NCBI GenBank assembly: GCA_947467345.1
Contig: CANIHD010000008.1
Coordinates: forward strand, 1-64,000
Source of the DNA: Alphaproteobacteria bacterium
GTDB taxonomy: Bacteria > Pseudomonadota > Alphaproteobacteria > Micropepsales > Micropepsaceae
Length of the DNA stretch: 64,000 nucleotides
Direction of reading: 5' to 3'
A program made the position numbers and the translations under genes. The number at the start of each line of letters is the position of its first letter. Positions within the stretch are counted from its first letter, which is position 1. Shown here one piece after another: positions 18,613 to 28,411 of this stretch. Below the pieces are notes generated by a model. The model made no database searches and had not been told where the DNA came from. It worked only from the letters and a program-made list of their open reading frames with translations.

Positions 18613-19203
18613 CTAATACGATTTGCAGGCGACATGGGCCGTCGCCAGGCGAAGATGGAGCCGGCGCGCGCGCACCAGCGGCCACCAATCGTAGAGAAAA
18701 ATCTCCAGCGGTTTCCAATTCGCCACCCAGCCCACAATGATCAGGCCTTCCTCGAGAAAGGCGCTAAACGCGCTGTCGCCGAATTGTGCGGCGGCAAGCT
18801 GGCTGGCGCTGAGGCACACCACAAGCGCCGCGATGCCGATGGCCAAGTAAACGCGGCCGATGCGAAACAAATCCTTCTTCTCAGCGGCTTTACGCGCGGC
18901 GCGTGTTTCGAAGTAATGGCGTATCGCATCGGGCAGCTTCTTCGCTTCCGGCGTTTTCGCCTCGGCGGACGGCATTTGCACAATGATGGCCAGCGGAATT
19001 CCGCGCGGTAATTCACGCGCCCAATTGACGATATAGGCTTCCGCCTCGGGGTCGAGATCGCGTTCAGCGAAGGGAAAGGGATCGAGCGTGTCGAACATCT
19101 GTGACAGATGCTCGACACGAAGCTCAATGGTGCCGACCGGCGGCGCGTCTTGCGCGAAATGATCGGGCGATGACGCGCGCACCTTGGCTTTGGATTCGCT
19201 CAC
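18613..19203 (-). CDS. Hypothetical membrane protein
   Basis: VEHLSQMFDTLDPFPFAERDLDPEAEAYIVNWARELP plus TM VYLAIGIAALVVCLSASQLAAAQF. GTG start overlaps the upstream stop (GTGTGA). Confidence 0.65.
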   Translation of the reverse strand: MSESKAKVRASSPDHFAQDAPPVGTIELRVEHLSQMFDTLDPFPFAERDLDPEAEAYIVNWARELPRGIPLAIIVQMPSAEAKTPEAKKLPDAIRHYFETRAARKAAEKKDLFRIGRVYLAIGIAALVVCLSASQLAAAQFGDSAFSAFLEEGLIIVGWVANWKPLEIFLYDWWPLVRARRLHLRLATAHVACKSY

Positions 19204-20231
19204 ACCATCTTGGCTTTCGGCATTTTCAGGAAGGAATTGGCCGCGTGATAAACCAGCTGGCGATTAATGGCGAATTGCAGTGAGTGCGCGATGCCCGGCA
19301 GCACCACGAATTGCCGGTCAGGATTGGGCAGCTTATCGAAGAAATTGGAAACGTCTTCGATGGTGGCAATGCCGTCATATTCGCCGCGAATGATCAGAAC
19401 CGGCGACTTCACTTTCACCGGATCCACCACCGGCAAATTCGCCGTCATGTCGAGATAGGTGCCGGTCGGAACAGTGTCGCCATGCGGCAGCTCAGCTGCC
19501 GCCAAAACGTCGCCGAGGCGCGCGTCCGACGTGCCGGGATGATCACGCGTGAAAATGCTGCGCACCATCTCAAGGTCGCGCTTGCGGCGGCTATTGGCGC
19601 GGAAGAAGGGTAGGTTCTTGCCGCGATCTTCGAGAGTCGGCGAATCTTTCCCCGTATAGGTGAGCGCGCCCAAGATCAGCCGGTCGGCCTGGTCGGGATG
19701 GGCGGAGGCGAAAGCAGCGGCACGAAGCGCGCCGCTGGACTCGCCCCAGAAATGAAATTTCTCCTGGCCGGTCTCGCGCTTCACGATGGGCATCACGGCG
19801 GCGAGATCGAGCACGCCGGTTTTGATGTCGGAATTGCCTGGCGTGACAGTGGAGCGGCCATAGCCTTCGAAATCCATCGTCCACACGTCGAAGCCATAAC
19901 GGGCGAAGACGTTCATCAGCGAATACTCGCCAAGGCCTGGTGTTGCCAGATCGAAGCTGGGCCGCCCCGAAATGGACGAGCCGTGCACCAGGAAGAGCAC
20001 CGGGCGCTGCAACGCGCCTGCCGCCAGACGCTTGCGATAGATATAGAGCTTCACCGTGCCGCGTTCGGCCCAGAACTCGTCGGTGGCGAATTCAGCGCCC
20101 ACGCCGGGCGCAGTGGCGGCGAGAGCTGCTACCGGCGCTGCAGCGGCGGCCAACGCCGCACCGACGAAAACATCGCGGCGGCTAGGGGCCAATGCTTCTC
20201 TGGAAAACGCTTCCTTGTTGGTGTCGGTCAT
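19200..20231 (-). CDS. Alpha/beta hydrolase, Tat-exported
   Basis: SRRDVFVGAALAAAAAPVAALAA signal; LFLVHGSS, nucleophile region WGESSGALRA, catalytic GIAHSLQ. Confidence 0.85.
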   Translation of the reverse strand: MTDTNKEAFSREALAPSRRDVFVGAALAAAAAPVAALAATAPGVGAEFATDEFWAERGTVKLYIYRKRLAAGALQRPVLFLVHGSSISGRPSFDLATPGLGEYSLMNVFARYGFDVWTMDFEGYGRSTVTPGNSDIKTGVLDLAAVMPIVKRETGQEKFHFWGESSGALRAAAFASAHPDQADRLILGALTYTGKDSPTLEDRGKNLPFFRANSRRKRDLEMVRSIFTRDHPGTSDARLGDVLAAAELPHGDTVPTGTYLDMTANLPVVDPVKVKSPVLIIRGEYDGIATIEDVSNFFDKLPNPDRQFVVLPGIAHSLQFAINRQLVYHAANSFLKMPKAKMV

Positions 20232-20278
20232 GATGCCCTCCCAATATGTTTGTTGTCTATTCTAGGCCCCGCGCCCGT

Positions 20279-21328
20279 CTAACGGCGAGTCAGCACTTCG
20301 CGGTACAGCCGTTCCCATTTGGCATTTTCCCGCACGAAGCGCGGCGCATCGATAAAGGTCAGCGCCAGGCCCGGCGGTAATTTCTGATATTTCAGATTGG
20401 TCGGAACGCGCTGCATATCGGCCCAGATTTTCTGGCCGTCGCTGAGTAGAAAATCGGTAAACAACACAGCGGCATAAGGGTGCGGCGCGCGCTTCATCAC
20501 GCCTGCCGCTGCCATCTGCGCGATGCTGGGGGAGAGATCCACCTCCTCAATCGGCGCGCCGGCTAGTTTCATCGCCACCACCTCGTGGCGATAGACGTTC
20601 CACGCCATCGGCACCTCGCCGGAAATAACCAGGCTGGTCAAAAGCGTGTGACCCTTGCGCGCCGACAGCCCGTTTGCGGCGGCGACGTCGCGAAAGAGCT
20701 TCAGCCCCTTTTCCTCGCCCATGGCCGTGACGAGCGTCATGAACCAGTTGCTGTCCGTGGATTCGATGCCGATCTTGCCCTTCCATTTGGGCTCGAGCAG
20801 ATCTTCATAACGCTTCGGCACGTCTTCTTTGCGCACCAGTTTGGTGTTGTAAGCGACATTGTAGATGATGAGCCGCGAGCCGACCCATGGCGTGTTGGCG
20901 GGCCGCGCTTCTTTCATCAGATCGGCGAAGACAGGAGAAGTCACAGGCTGAAACAGCCCTTCACGCGTTAGCGCTTCCATTTCGGCGGTGGCGGTTTCGA
21001 TGACGTCGACATCGTTGCGATTACCGCGGGCTTCGGTGAGCGCACGCTGCAGAATATCGCCGGAGGCGCCGCGCCAAATGCGGACGCGCACGCCATATTT
21101 CTTTTCGAATGCGCTCGTCAGCGGCGTCATGTCCTCAACCGCCGTGGAGGAATAGAGCGTGAGCGTACCTTCGCGTCTGGCGCCGGCAATCAGGCGCGAA
21201 GTGCGATCGGGGCCGGTGAGGGCGCCGGTCACAGCCGTGGTCACGGGTTGAGCGTGAGCGGGCGTAAAAAGAAGCGTGGCTCCCAGGACCGACAATACAA
21301 ACGCATAGCGGCGCCGGGAGTGGTTCAC
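20279..21328 (-). CDS. Extracellular solute-binding protein, Fe3+ ABC type (paralog 1)
   Basis: RLIAGARREGTLTLYSSTAVEDMTPLTSAFEKKYGVRVRIWRGASGDILQRALTEARGNRNDVDVIET. Confidence 0.85.
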   Translation of the reverse strand: MNHSRRRYAFVLSVLGATLLFTPAHAQPVTTAVTGALTGPDRTSRLIAGARREGTLTLYSSTAVEDMTPLTSAFEKKYGVRVRIWRGASGDILQRALTEARGNRNDVDVIETATAEMEALTREGLFQPVTSPVFADLMKEARPANTPWVGSRLIIYNVAYNTKLVRKEDVPKRYEDLLEPKWKGKIGIESTDSNWFMTLVTAMGEEKGLKLFRDVAAANGLSARKGHTLLTSLVISGEVPMAWNVYRHEVVAMKLAGAPIEEVDLSPSIAQMAAAGVMKRAPHPYAAVLFTDFLLSDGQKIWADMQRVPTNLKYQKLPPGLALTFIDAPRFVRENAKWERLYREVLTRR

Positions 21329-21332
21329 CTTC

Positions 21333-22394
21333 TTAGCGCCGCTGATTGGCTAGGGTTTCGCGAAAGAGATTGCGCCATTTCTCGTTCTCGGTGACGTAGC
21401 GCGAGACATCAACGAAATCGATTTTGAGATCTTTCGGCAGGCGTTGATATTTCAGATTGGTTGGCAAGGCCCCATCGCGCCCGGTGATGCGCGGCTGGCC
21501 TTCTGAAAGTATGTAATCGAGAAACAGCACGGCGGCGTGCGGATGCGGGGCGCGGCGCGCCACGCCGGCGCCCGAGGGAACCGCCAAAACCGGCGGCAGC
21601 AGCAATTCCCCGATGGGCGCGCCGGCTTCTTTCGCCGGCTGCGCGAAATGGCGATAGACATTCAGACCAATTTGAACTTCGCCGGACACCACCATATTGC
21701 CCAATGTCGTATGGCCCTGGCGCGCCGAAAGTCCATTGGTCGCCGCGATATCGCGGAAGAGTTTTAGGCCCTTCTCTTCGCCCATGTTTTGAACAAGCGA
21801 CATGAACCAGATCGCGTCCGTGGCTTCGACGCCGATCTTCCCCTTCCAGCGTGGATTGAGAAGGTCTTCATAGCGCTTCGGCACTTCGTTCGGTTTGACG
21901 AGGCGCGTGTTGTACGCCCCGCTAAACACGATGACTCGCGAGGCAATCCAGCTTCGCCCTGGCGCCGTCGCGCCCGGCATCAAATCGGCCAGCAATGGAA
22001 GCTTCACCTCCTGCAGCAAATGCTCGCGGTGCAATGCCTCCATTTCGGAGGCTGGCGTTTCGATCACGTCCACGGCGAAGCGTCCGCCGCGCGCTTCCGT
22101 TAGAGCGCGTTGCTGGATGGCGACCGTGCCTGCCTTCCAAATGCGCACCTTCACGCCGTATTTGGCTTCGAACCCTTTTGTGACGTCGCCCATCACATCG
22201 GCGGTGGCGGAGGAATAGACATCCACCACGGCTTCCTTCTTGGCGCCCGCGATCAAGCGCTGCATGCGATCGGCGCCGGTGAGACTGCCGAGTTCGGCCG
22301 TCGTAACTGCTTGCGCCGCAAGCGCAGGCGCAGCCAAAAGCGCCAGCGGAGCGGCCAGCATGTCACGTCGCGTGGGTCGGAAACGGAGTACCAT
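21333..22394 (-). CDS. Extracellular solute-binding protein, Fe3+ ABC type (paralog 2)
   Basis: RLIAGAKKEAVVDVYSSATADVMGDVTKGFEAKYGVKVRIWKAGTVAIQQRALTEARGGRFAVDVIET; Tat-like TRRDMLAAPLALLA. Confidence 0.85.
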   Translation of the reverse strand: MVLRFRPTRRDMLAAPLALLAAPALAAQAVTTAELGSLTGADRMQRLIAGAKKEAVVDVYSSATADVMGDVTKGFEAKYGVKVRIWKAGTVAIQQRALTEARGGRFAVDVIETPASEMEALHREHLLQEVKLPLLADLMPGATAPGRSWIASRVIVFSGAYNTRLVKPNEVPKRYEDLLNPRWKGKIGVEATDAIWFMSLVQNMGEEKGLKLFRDIAATNGLSARQGHTTLGNMVVSGEVQIGLNVYRHFAQPAKEAGAPIGELLLPPVLAVPSGAGVARRAPHPHAAVLFLDYILSEGQPRITGRDGALPTNLKYQRLPKDLKIDFVDVSRYVTENEKWRNLFRETLANQRR

Positions 22395-22427
22395 GCATAA
22401 CCCTTGAGAGTTCGAAGCCTAACAGAA

Positions 22428-23552
22428 TCAGGCCGCCTTGGGAGGCAAATCCTCCAGCTCTTTTTTGTAGGCATCCTCCATGCGCGGAGCCAAACCGTGC
22501 TTCCCCAACGCGTCCGTGAACGTGCTGCGGATTTTCGGATCTTCATCGGCGTAATCGATTTGTTCGCCGCCGACGCGGCGGCTGATCCAAGCCGTCGGAA
22601 CCCCTTGCGAATTGCGGATCAACGCCACCTCATGTTTGAAGGCGAGATAGCGCGCCGGGGTCGGGCTCGAATTGAAATGCTGGTGGAACCATTTGTTCGG
22701 CGGTACGATCAGCGATCCCACCTGCCACTCATAGCGGCGCGGCTCTTCGCCTTCCGGCCACATCAGCGAATAGCCTTCGCCGGACAGAATGATGACATGC
22801 GCGCTCGGCCCGTGGGCGTGCGCCTTCTTGTAGGTGCCGACCGGGAACTGCGAGATGTGGCTGCTCATTGAACCCTTGGCCATGTTGAAACGAATATGGC
22901 CGCCGCCGGCACCGCGCTCTTTCGCCGTGATGAGCGGTAGGTTCACGGCGTCCGGCACGAAATTGGTCGGCAGCAAGAAGCCTTTCGGTTCGGTCTTAGG
23001 CGAAAAATAATCCGGCTCGCCGTTGAAGCGGCCTTTGAAATCATATGTCGTGTTGAAGACGAAACTGGGATCGTCATAGAGGTTCATCACCGACGGGCCG
23101 TTGGTGACCGCGACAAAGCGCACGACCTCTTGTCCCGAACCGTTGAAATGCTGATGCCAGGCATTGATCGGAATTGCGAACATGGAGCCAGCCTTCCATT
23201 CGAAGGTGAGGCGCTGACCGGCATCATTCCACACCGATGTTGAACCGCGGCCTTCGAGCACCAGAATCATTTCCTCGAAGAGCTGGCGCTGCGGCTCTAG
23301 TTTCTTTCCGGCTGGAATTTCACAGACATAGCAATCGTTCGAGGTGCGCGATGCGTCGTGATTGATGTAGACGCCTTTGCCGCCGCGTCGTGCCCATGGC
23401 TTCACCTCAACCGTGCGCAAATTCTGCACATAGAGGGCGCTGATGATCTCCAAGCCCTGATCGCGCACCCAGCGCTGATAGGGTGTGTCGCGGTCTTTCT
23501 CGGTGGAGAACTTGTTGGCCAGTTCTTCCGACACCAATGCGTCTTTGCTCAT
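22428..23552 (-). CDS. Bicupin (two cupin domains)
   Basis: Two cupin cores with NAWHQHFNGSGQEVVRFVA and KWFHQHFNSSPTPARYLAF, plus EEMILVLEGRGSTSVWNDAG and AHVIILSGEGYSLMW. Confidence 0.85.
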   Translation of the reverse strand: MSKDALVSEELANKFSTEKDRDTPYQRWVRDQGLEIISALYVQNLRTVEVKPWARRGGKGVYINHDASRTSNDCYVCEIPAGKKLEPQRQLFEEMILVLEGRGSTSVWNDAGQRLTFEWKAGSMFAIPINAWHQHFNGSGQEVVRFVAVTNGPSVMNLYDDPSFVFNTTYDFKGRFNGEPDYFSPKTEPKGFLLPTNFVPDAVNLPLITAKERGAGGGHIRFNMAKGSMSSHISQFPVGTYKKAHAHGPSAHVIILSGEGYSLMWPEGEEPRRYEWQVGSLIVPPNKWFHQHFNSSPTPARYLAFKHEVALIRNSQGVPTAWISRRVGGEQIDYADEDPKIRSTFTDALGKHGLAPRMEDAYKKELEDLPPKAA

Positions 23553-23565
23553 CGTCAACTCCTCG

Positions 23566-24708
23566 TCAGTCTGCGGTATATGGCTTAGTGGCGGCGGTCC
23601 CGCCTTCATGAAGCACGACGCATGAATCCGGGCTCATGCGCATATGAATGGTTTCGTCGACGGACGCGCGCAAGGCCGGATGGGCGCGCGACATCATGAG
23701 GATATTTCCGAGTCTAATTTGGAAATCGGCGTAGTCGCCGAGAAAAATCCGCTGATCGACTTTACCGGAGAACAGATTGAGCGTGCCGCCACCGGAGAAT
23801 GCGTCGTCGGCGAGTTCTACGTTCTCGGGACGGATCGAGAGCGTAACATTCTGGCCAGCTTTAAGGGGCGTATCGCTGATCGCCACCAGATCGCCCATCG
23901 CGCCGCGGATGCGCCAATGGCTGGTGCCGTTCTCAGCGCCCAGCACCGTACCGTCAATGAAATTGCTGTTGCCGATGAACTCGGCAACAAAGCGCGAATA
24001 GGGACGGTCGTAAATCGCCCGCGGCGAACCGATCTGAACGATGCGCCCCTCATTCATCACCGCTATCTCATGGCTGAGCGCCAGCGCCTCCGCCTGATCG
24101 TGCGTGACATAAATCGTGGTTACGCCCAGCTCACGCTGAATGCGCTTCAATTCGAAGCGCATGCGCTCGCGCAGTTTTGCATCAAGGTTGGAAAGAGGCT
24201 CGTCCAATAGGAGCAATTCCGGCTCCATCACCAGCGCGCGCGCAAGGGCCAATCTTTGCTGCTGGCCACCAGAAAGTTTGGTCGCCTCGCGGTCGGTCAG
24301 ATGATCGAGCGCAACGGCTTTGAGAACGGTGGCGACTTTGTCTTTGATTTGCGCCGGCGAAAGGCCGCGCTTGCGCACCTCTAGTGGGAAGGCGGCGTTC
24401 TGATACACCGACATATGTGGCCAGATGGCGTAGGACTGAAACACCATGCCGAAATTGCGCCGGTTAAGCGGCACGAAAACGTTTTTAGACGAAGAATAGA
24501 CAAGCCGCCCGCCCACTTCGATCTCCCCTGATGTAGGGCGCTCCAGCCCTGCAATCGAACGCAATGTCGTGGTTTTGCCGCAGCCGCTCGGTCCGAGCAG
24601 CGTGAAGAATTTTCCGGGGGGCACCTCAAAGGCAACGTCCTGCGCTGCCCGCACGGCGGGGCCGGACTTCGTCTTGTATTCGGTATTGAGCGATCTGACG
24701 CTAAGCAC
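23566..24708 (-). CDS. ABC transporter ATP-binding protein
   Basis: GPSGCGKTTTLRSIAGLERPTSGEI, LSGGQQQRLALARALV, LLLLDEPLSNLDAKLR. Confidence 0.92.
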   Translation of the reverse strand: MLSVRSLNTEYKTKSGPAVRAAQDVAFEVPPGKFFTLLGPSGCGKTTTLRSIAGLERPTSGEIEVGGRLVYSSSKNVFVPLNRRNFGMVFQSYAIWPHMSVYQNAAFPLEVRKRGLSPAQIKDKVATVLKAVALDHLTDREATKLSGGQQQRLALARALVMEPELLLLDEPLSNLDAKLRERMRFELKRIQRELGVTTIYVTHDQAEALALSHEIAVMNEGRIVQIGSPRAIYDRPYSRFVAEFIGNSNFIDGTVLGAENGTSHWRIRGAMGDLVAISDTPLKAGQNVTLSIRPENVELADDAFSGGGTLNLFSGKVDQRIFLGDYADFQIRLGNILMMSRAHPALRASVDETIHMRMSPDSCVVLHEGGTAATKPYTAD

Positions 24709-24725
24709 GCGGACCTCTTCTCATG

Positions 24726-26534
24726 TCAGACTTCCTTGATGCCGAAGCGCTTGCTGATGAGATGCGCGATGATGACAAAAACAAACAGCGCGCAGATCAA
24801 CATCACGCCGAACGCGGAAAGCTGCGTGTATTGGCCGTTCTGCCACAGCTCCCACAACACGATGGAAACGACCTCAGTGCCCGGGCTGTAGAGCAGGATC
24901 GAGGAAGAGAGCTCGCGGATCGAAACGATGACGATGTAAATCCATCCGGCGATGAGGCCCGGCTTTAGAAGCGGCAGCACCACGCGGTAAAATGTTGTGA
25001 GCCAAGACGCTCCCGAAAGCTGTGCCGATTCTTCCAGCTCTTTATGGATTTGCAGCATCGACGTGGTGGAGAAGCGCATGCCGTAAGGCATGAAGCGCGT
25101 CACGTAAGCGAGCAGCAATATCCAGATCGTGCCGTAAATGCCGCCGCCCAGCGCGAGGTAACAGATCATCACCGCAAGGCCGAGCACGAGGCCGGGCATG
25201 ACGAGGGGCATAGACGCCATGTTGTCGAGCAGCCAGCGCCCCGGAATTTTGGTGCGCAAGACGATCCAGCACACGATGGAGGACAGCAGCATGATGATGG
25301 TGGCACTGCCGGTCGCGAGCAGAAAACTGTTCCACACCGCGGTGCCGACGCTGGGGAATTCCAGCACGCGCGCGTAGGAATCGAGCGAGACGTTCTGCAG
25401 CGCTTCCCAAGAAGGAACGCTGTAAAAACGCTGCAGCGAACTCCACAGCAGAATCAGAAACGGCAGTCCGATCACCAATATGCCGTAGAGGATAAAGAAG
25501 CCGAACGCCGCCCAGCGCCAGCGCCCGATATCCATGACGCGCGGGCGAAAGCCCTTGCCGGTGACGGTCGCGTATTTGCTGCCCTGCTGGGAAAGGCGCG
25601 ACTGCCAATAGATACCGACAGACGTGATGGCGAGCAGCGTCACCGCATAGGTTGCGCCGAGGCCGATATCGCTGGGATAGCCGTGAAGCGCCTCGTAAAT
25701 CGACGAGGTGAACACTTCGATGCCGACCGGCAAGCCAATCAAAGCCGGTGTCTCGAACGATTCTACAGAGCGCACAAAGAGAATGAGGAACGCCGCCGAG
25801 GCCGCCGGCAATGCCAGCCGTAATGTGATGCGCCAAGCGATCTGCCACATTGAGGCGCCGCTCATTAGAGCGGATTCTTCCAACGCGGGGTCCATCGAAC
25901 GCAGCGACGCGCTCATCAAAAGGAAGGCCAGCGGGGCGTGCTGAATGCCGTCCACCCACATCATGCCGGTGAGCGTGTAAATATCGACAAAGACATAGTC
26001 GGTGTTGAAGACGCGCTGCAGGACCAGATTGATGATGCCGATCTGAGGGCTCGCCAGCATGATCCAGGCGGTCACGAAGAGAATGCCGGGTATGACGATC
26101 GGAACCACCGATAGCGCATAGAAAAGGGGTTTGCCCGGCGTGTTGGTGCGTTCGCAGATCCACGCCAGAAGGGTGCCTAGGGTCAGCGCGAGAAGGGCGG
26201 AGCCGAGCGCATAGGTCGCTGAGTTGAAAAACAGCTGCAGCGTGCGCGCGCTGCCATAGACTTCGGCATAGTTTCCGAGTGTGAAAACCGCTGGGTTATC
26301 GGCGGTCGCCGGTGTGAAGAAGCTTTGCCAGAACAGAAAGATCAACGGCACAAGCGCAAGCCAGGCGACGATGGCGACCACCGTACCCAGAACAATCCAT
26401 TTCGGGTCGAACAAGGACCGTTCCGGCAATCGTGCCAGCTCGGCGCTTGAGATACCTGTCACGGTTGCTGCGCTCCCCGATATTTTCCCAACGGCGCCGT
26501 GATCGGCGCTTCTATCGTTGTCACAAACTCTCAA
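24726..26534 (-). CDS. Fe3+-type ABC transporter permease (fused two-domain)
   Basis: 602 aa, two sets of about six TM segments, EAA-like loops (EESALMSGASMWQIAWRITLRLALP and EESAQLSGASWLTTFYRVVLPLL). TTG start overlaps the EutA-like stop (TTGA). Confidence 0.88.
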   Translation of the reverse strand: MRVCDNDRSADHGAVGKISGSAATVTGISSAELARLPERSLFDPKWIVLGTVVAIVAWLALVPLIFLFWQSFFTPATADNPAVFTLGNYAEVYGSARTLQLFFNSATYALGSALLALTLGTLLAWICERTNTPGKPLFYALSVVPIVIPGILFVTAWIMLASPQIGIINLVLQRVFNTDYVFVDIYTLTGMMWVDGIQHAPLAFLLMSASLRSMDPALEESALMSGASMWQIAWRITLRLALPAASAAFLILFVRSVESFETPALIGLPVGIEVFTSSIYEALHGYPSDIGLGATYAVTLLAITSVGIYWQSRLSQQGSKYATVTGKGFRPRVMDIGRWRWAAFGFFILYGILVIGLPFLILLWSSLQRFYSVPSWEALQNVSLDSYARVLEFPSVGTAVWNSFLLATGSATIIMLLSSIVCWIVLRTKIPGRWLLDNMASMPLVMPGLVLGLAVMICYLALGGGIYGTIWILLLAYVTRFMPYGMRFSTTSMLQIHKELEESAQLSGASWLTTFYRVVLPLLKPGLIAGWIYIVIVSIRELSSSILLYSPGTEVVSIVLWELWQNGQYTQLSAFGVMLICALFVFVIIAHLISKRFGIKEV

Positions 26535-28306
26535 TGCTGGTGGGTCAGGGCCTTCTTCTTATGCCCATGACTATTGTCGTGATGATGATGTCCGTCCTCG
26601 CGATGATGGTGGCTATGACCATGATCGTGTCCGTGATGATGCCCATGCCCATGATCATGGTGGTGATGGTCTTCGTCGTGATGATGAATGCGTTCCTTAG
26701 CGCCGGAGCCATGGGCGCCGTCGCGGAAGATCAGCGATTTGATGGTCACCGGCACCGTGTAGGACGGAACGCGTAAGCGTCCCAGATCGATGAAATCGAA
26801 ATCGGTCAGCATCACGCCGTCGATGACGAGGATATCGCTCATGACCCCGCACTCTTCGCGCATGATCGCGCCAAGTGTCTGTGCCACGTCGCCATCGAGC
26901 ATGACATGAACCGGTTTTCCCGCCGCGATACGGTCGGCCAATCCCATGACCAATCCGTGCGCGAAGCCATACAGCCTTTCGTAAGAAGGTTGCCCACGCC
27001 AGCGAAAGGCGAGGGCGATTTCCGCGTCGGCATTGGCGACATCGAAATTCTTGCGATGTTTAAGGATGGCGCCCGCCAATTCGTGCGCCTTCACCTCTTC
27101 ACCGAATTCGAAATGCGGCTGAAGCACTTGCAGATTGCGCCGTGGCAGAAGCGTTCCGGGATTTGAGATGTAGCTGGTGTTACCCGAGAGCTGCACGCTG
27201 TATTCCGAGGCGCCCAAAGCTGTGGCGCGAATGCATTCGCCCGCCGGCAGAAGCGGCCAGGGCAGCGCGTTCGCGGCGAGGCGTTCGGCAATCGCGGTGC
27301 CGAGGCGTTTGCCCATATCGCCGAAATCGCGGCTCTCGCGGCCATAGACATATTCCGCCACGCCGCCCGAAAACATCACGCCGCCAATGTTGTTGAGATC
27401 GCTCAAGGGATCGGTGAGATAGAGATTCTCGACATCGTGGGGCAGGGGATCGGCGGTTAGCGCCGTCACCAGCGTGTCGGCCATGGTTGCCGCGACTTTG
27501 TCGAGCGCATCATCGCGCGCGACATCACCGAGCTCCCAGGCGAACCCTGCGCGCCGCGCGTGGGCGCGTCCCGCGGGATCGAGCCGCGAGATATGCCCGT
27601 CTTCGCCCACCACTTGCAGACGCCCGCCAATATGAATCGCGGCGGTGGCCAGAACGCGGCCGGTTTCGACAATCGCGAGTTTGGTCGTACCGCCACCGAT
27701 GTCGATATTCAGAACGCGGCAGGATTTTTCCTGCGATGCATTTGCCGCGCCGGAGCCATAGGCCGCGAGCGTGGCTTCCATATGGTGGCCGGCGGTCGCG
27801 CACACGAAATCGCCGCCACGCGCGGCAATCATGGATGAAATTCCCTCTGCGTTTTCGCGCCGCAAGGCTTCGCCCGTCAGAATGACCGCGCCGGTATCGA
27901 CATCGGCCGGCGCTATGCCAGCGGCCTGATAGGCCTCATCGATGATGCGGGTGAGCCCGATATCGTCGATCCGGGTTTCGTCGCGATAGGGCGTGAGGGA
28001 GACGGGCGAGAGGTACAACGACTCCCGTGACGTCACGTAATAGCGGCTGGTCAATTCTTCCGAGAGCCGGCGCATTTTGATGCGCGAGAAAATGATCTGC
28101 GTACCCGACGAGCCGATATCGATACCGACGCTGGTGAGCTGGACGTGATCCTGAATCCAGAGGGGATTTTCCTCCAGCGGTCCGTCTTCGAACTCGTCGT
28201 GGTCGTGGTCAGCCTCGCCGGCATGCTCATGCGTAAGGTCGCGGCCACCGGAATGGTCGGCGACGCCGTGCATGTTTGCTTTGGCCGCGTCCTTATCGTC
28301 TGCCAT
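26531..28306 (-). CDS. EutA-like protein (ethanolamine ammonia-lyase reactivase family, ASKHA ATPase) with His-rich N- and C-terminal extensions
   Basis: ASKHA motifs SVGIDIGSSGTQIIFSRI, LNIDIGGGTTKLAIVETG and GVMFSGGVAEYVYG. The C-terminus HHHDEDHHHHDHGHGHHHGHDHGHSHHHREDGHHHHDNSHGHKKKALTHQH is extremely His-rich. Confidence 0.85.
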   Translation of the reverse strand: MADDKDAAKANMHGVADHSGGRDLTHEHAGEADHDHDEFEDGPLEENPLWIQDHVQLTSVGIDIGSSGTQIIFSRIKMRRLSEELTSRYYVTSRESLYLSPVSLTPYRDETRIDDIGLTRIIDEAYQAAGIAPADVDTGAVILTGEALRRENAEGISSMIAARGGDFVCATAGHHMEATLAAYGSGAANASQEKSCRVLNIDIGGGTTKLAIVETGRVLATAAIHIGGRLQVVGEDGHISRLDPAGRAHARRAGFAWELGDVARDDALDKVAATMADTLVTALTADPLPHDVENLYLTDPLSDLNNIGGVMFSGGVAEYVYGRESRDFGDMGKRLGTAIAERLAANALPWPLLPAGECIRATALGASEYSVQLSGNTSYISNPGTLLPRRNLQVLQPHFEFGEEVKAHELAGAILKHRKNFDVANADAEIALAFRWRGQPSYERLYGFAHGLVMGLADRIAAGKPVHVMLDGDVAQTLGAIMREECGVMSDILVIDGVMLTDFDFIDLGRLRVPSYTVPVTIKSLIFRDGAHGSGAKERIHHHDEDHHHHDHGHGHHHGHDHGHSHHHREDGHHHHDNSHGHKKKALTHQH

Positions 28307-28411
28307 CACCAATTCCGCTGAAATGCCCCCGACCCCGAAAGGAGCGGGGCGGTAAGGTGCCCGGGGCGGGAGGGCGGCGCAAGTAGAGATTTCCATGACA
28401 TTTCCGGCACT

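Noticed and set aside
25044-25823. 259-aa plus-strand ORF opposite the permease
   Set aside because: Antisense to a well-supported membrane protein; no start-site signal or family motifs.
25042-26163. 373-aa minus-strand ORF in another frame inside the ABC permease
   Set aside because: Overlaps the clear permease frame; composition (Arg/His/Ala-rich) is typical of an out-of-frame artefact.
26540-26690. Simple tandem repeat / microsatellite made of atgatg-like units
   Set aside because: Explained by the histidine codons of the EutA-like C-terminus. The repetition is imperfect and coding.
26432-26776. 114-aa plus-strand ORF rich in Met and Val (MPMTIVVMMMSVLAMMVAMTMIVSVMM...)
   Set aside because: Exact antisense of the CAT/CAC-rich His tail of the EutA-like gene. 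The apparent hydrophobic protein is a by-product of ATG/GTG repeats.
19200-28306. Classical ethanolamine-utilisation (eut) operon or microcompartment
   Set aside because: Only the EutA-like gene is present. No eutB, eutC, shell proteins, eutH or aldehyde/alcohol dehydrogenases were found nearby.
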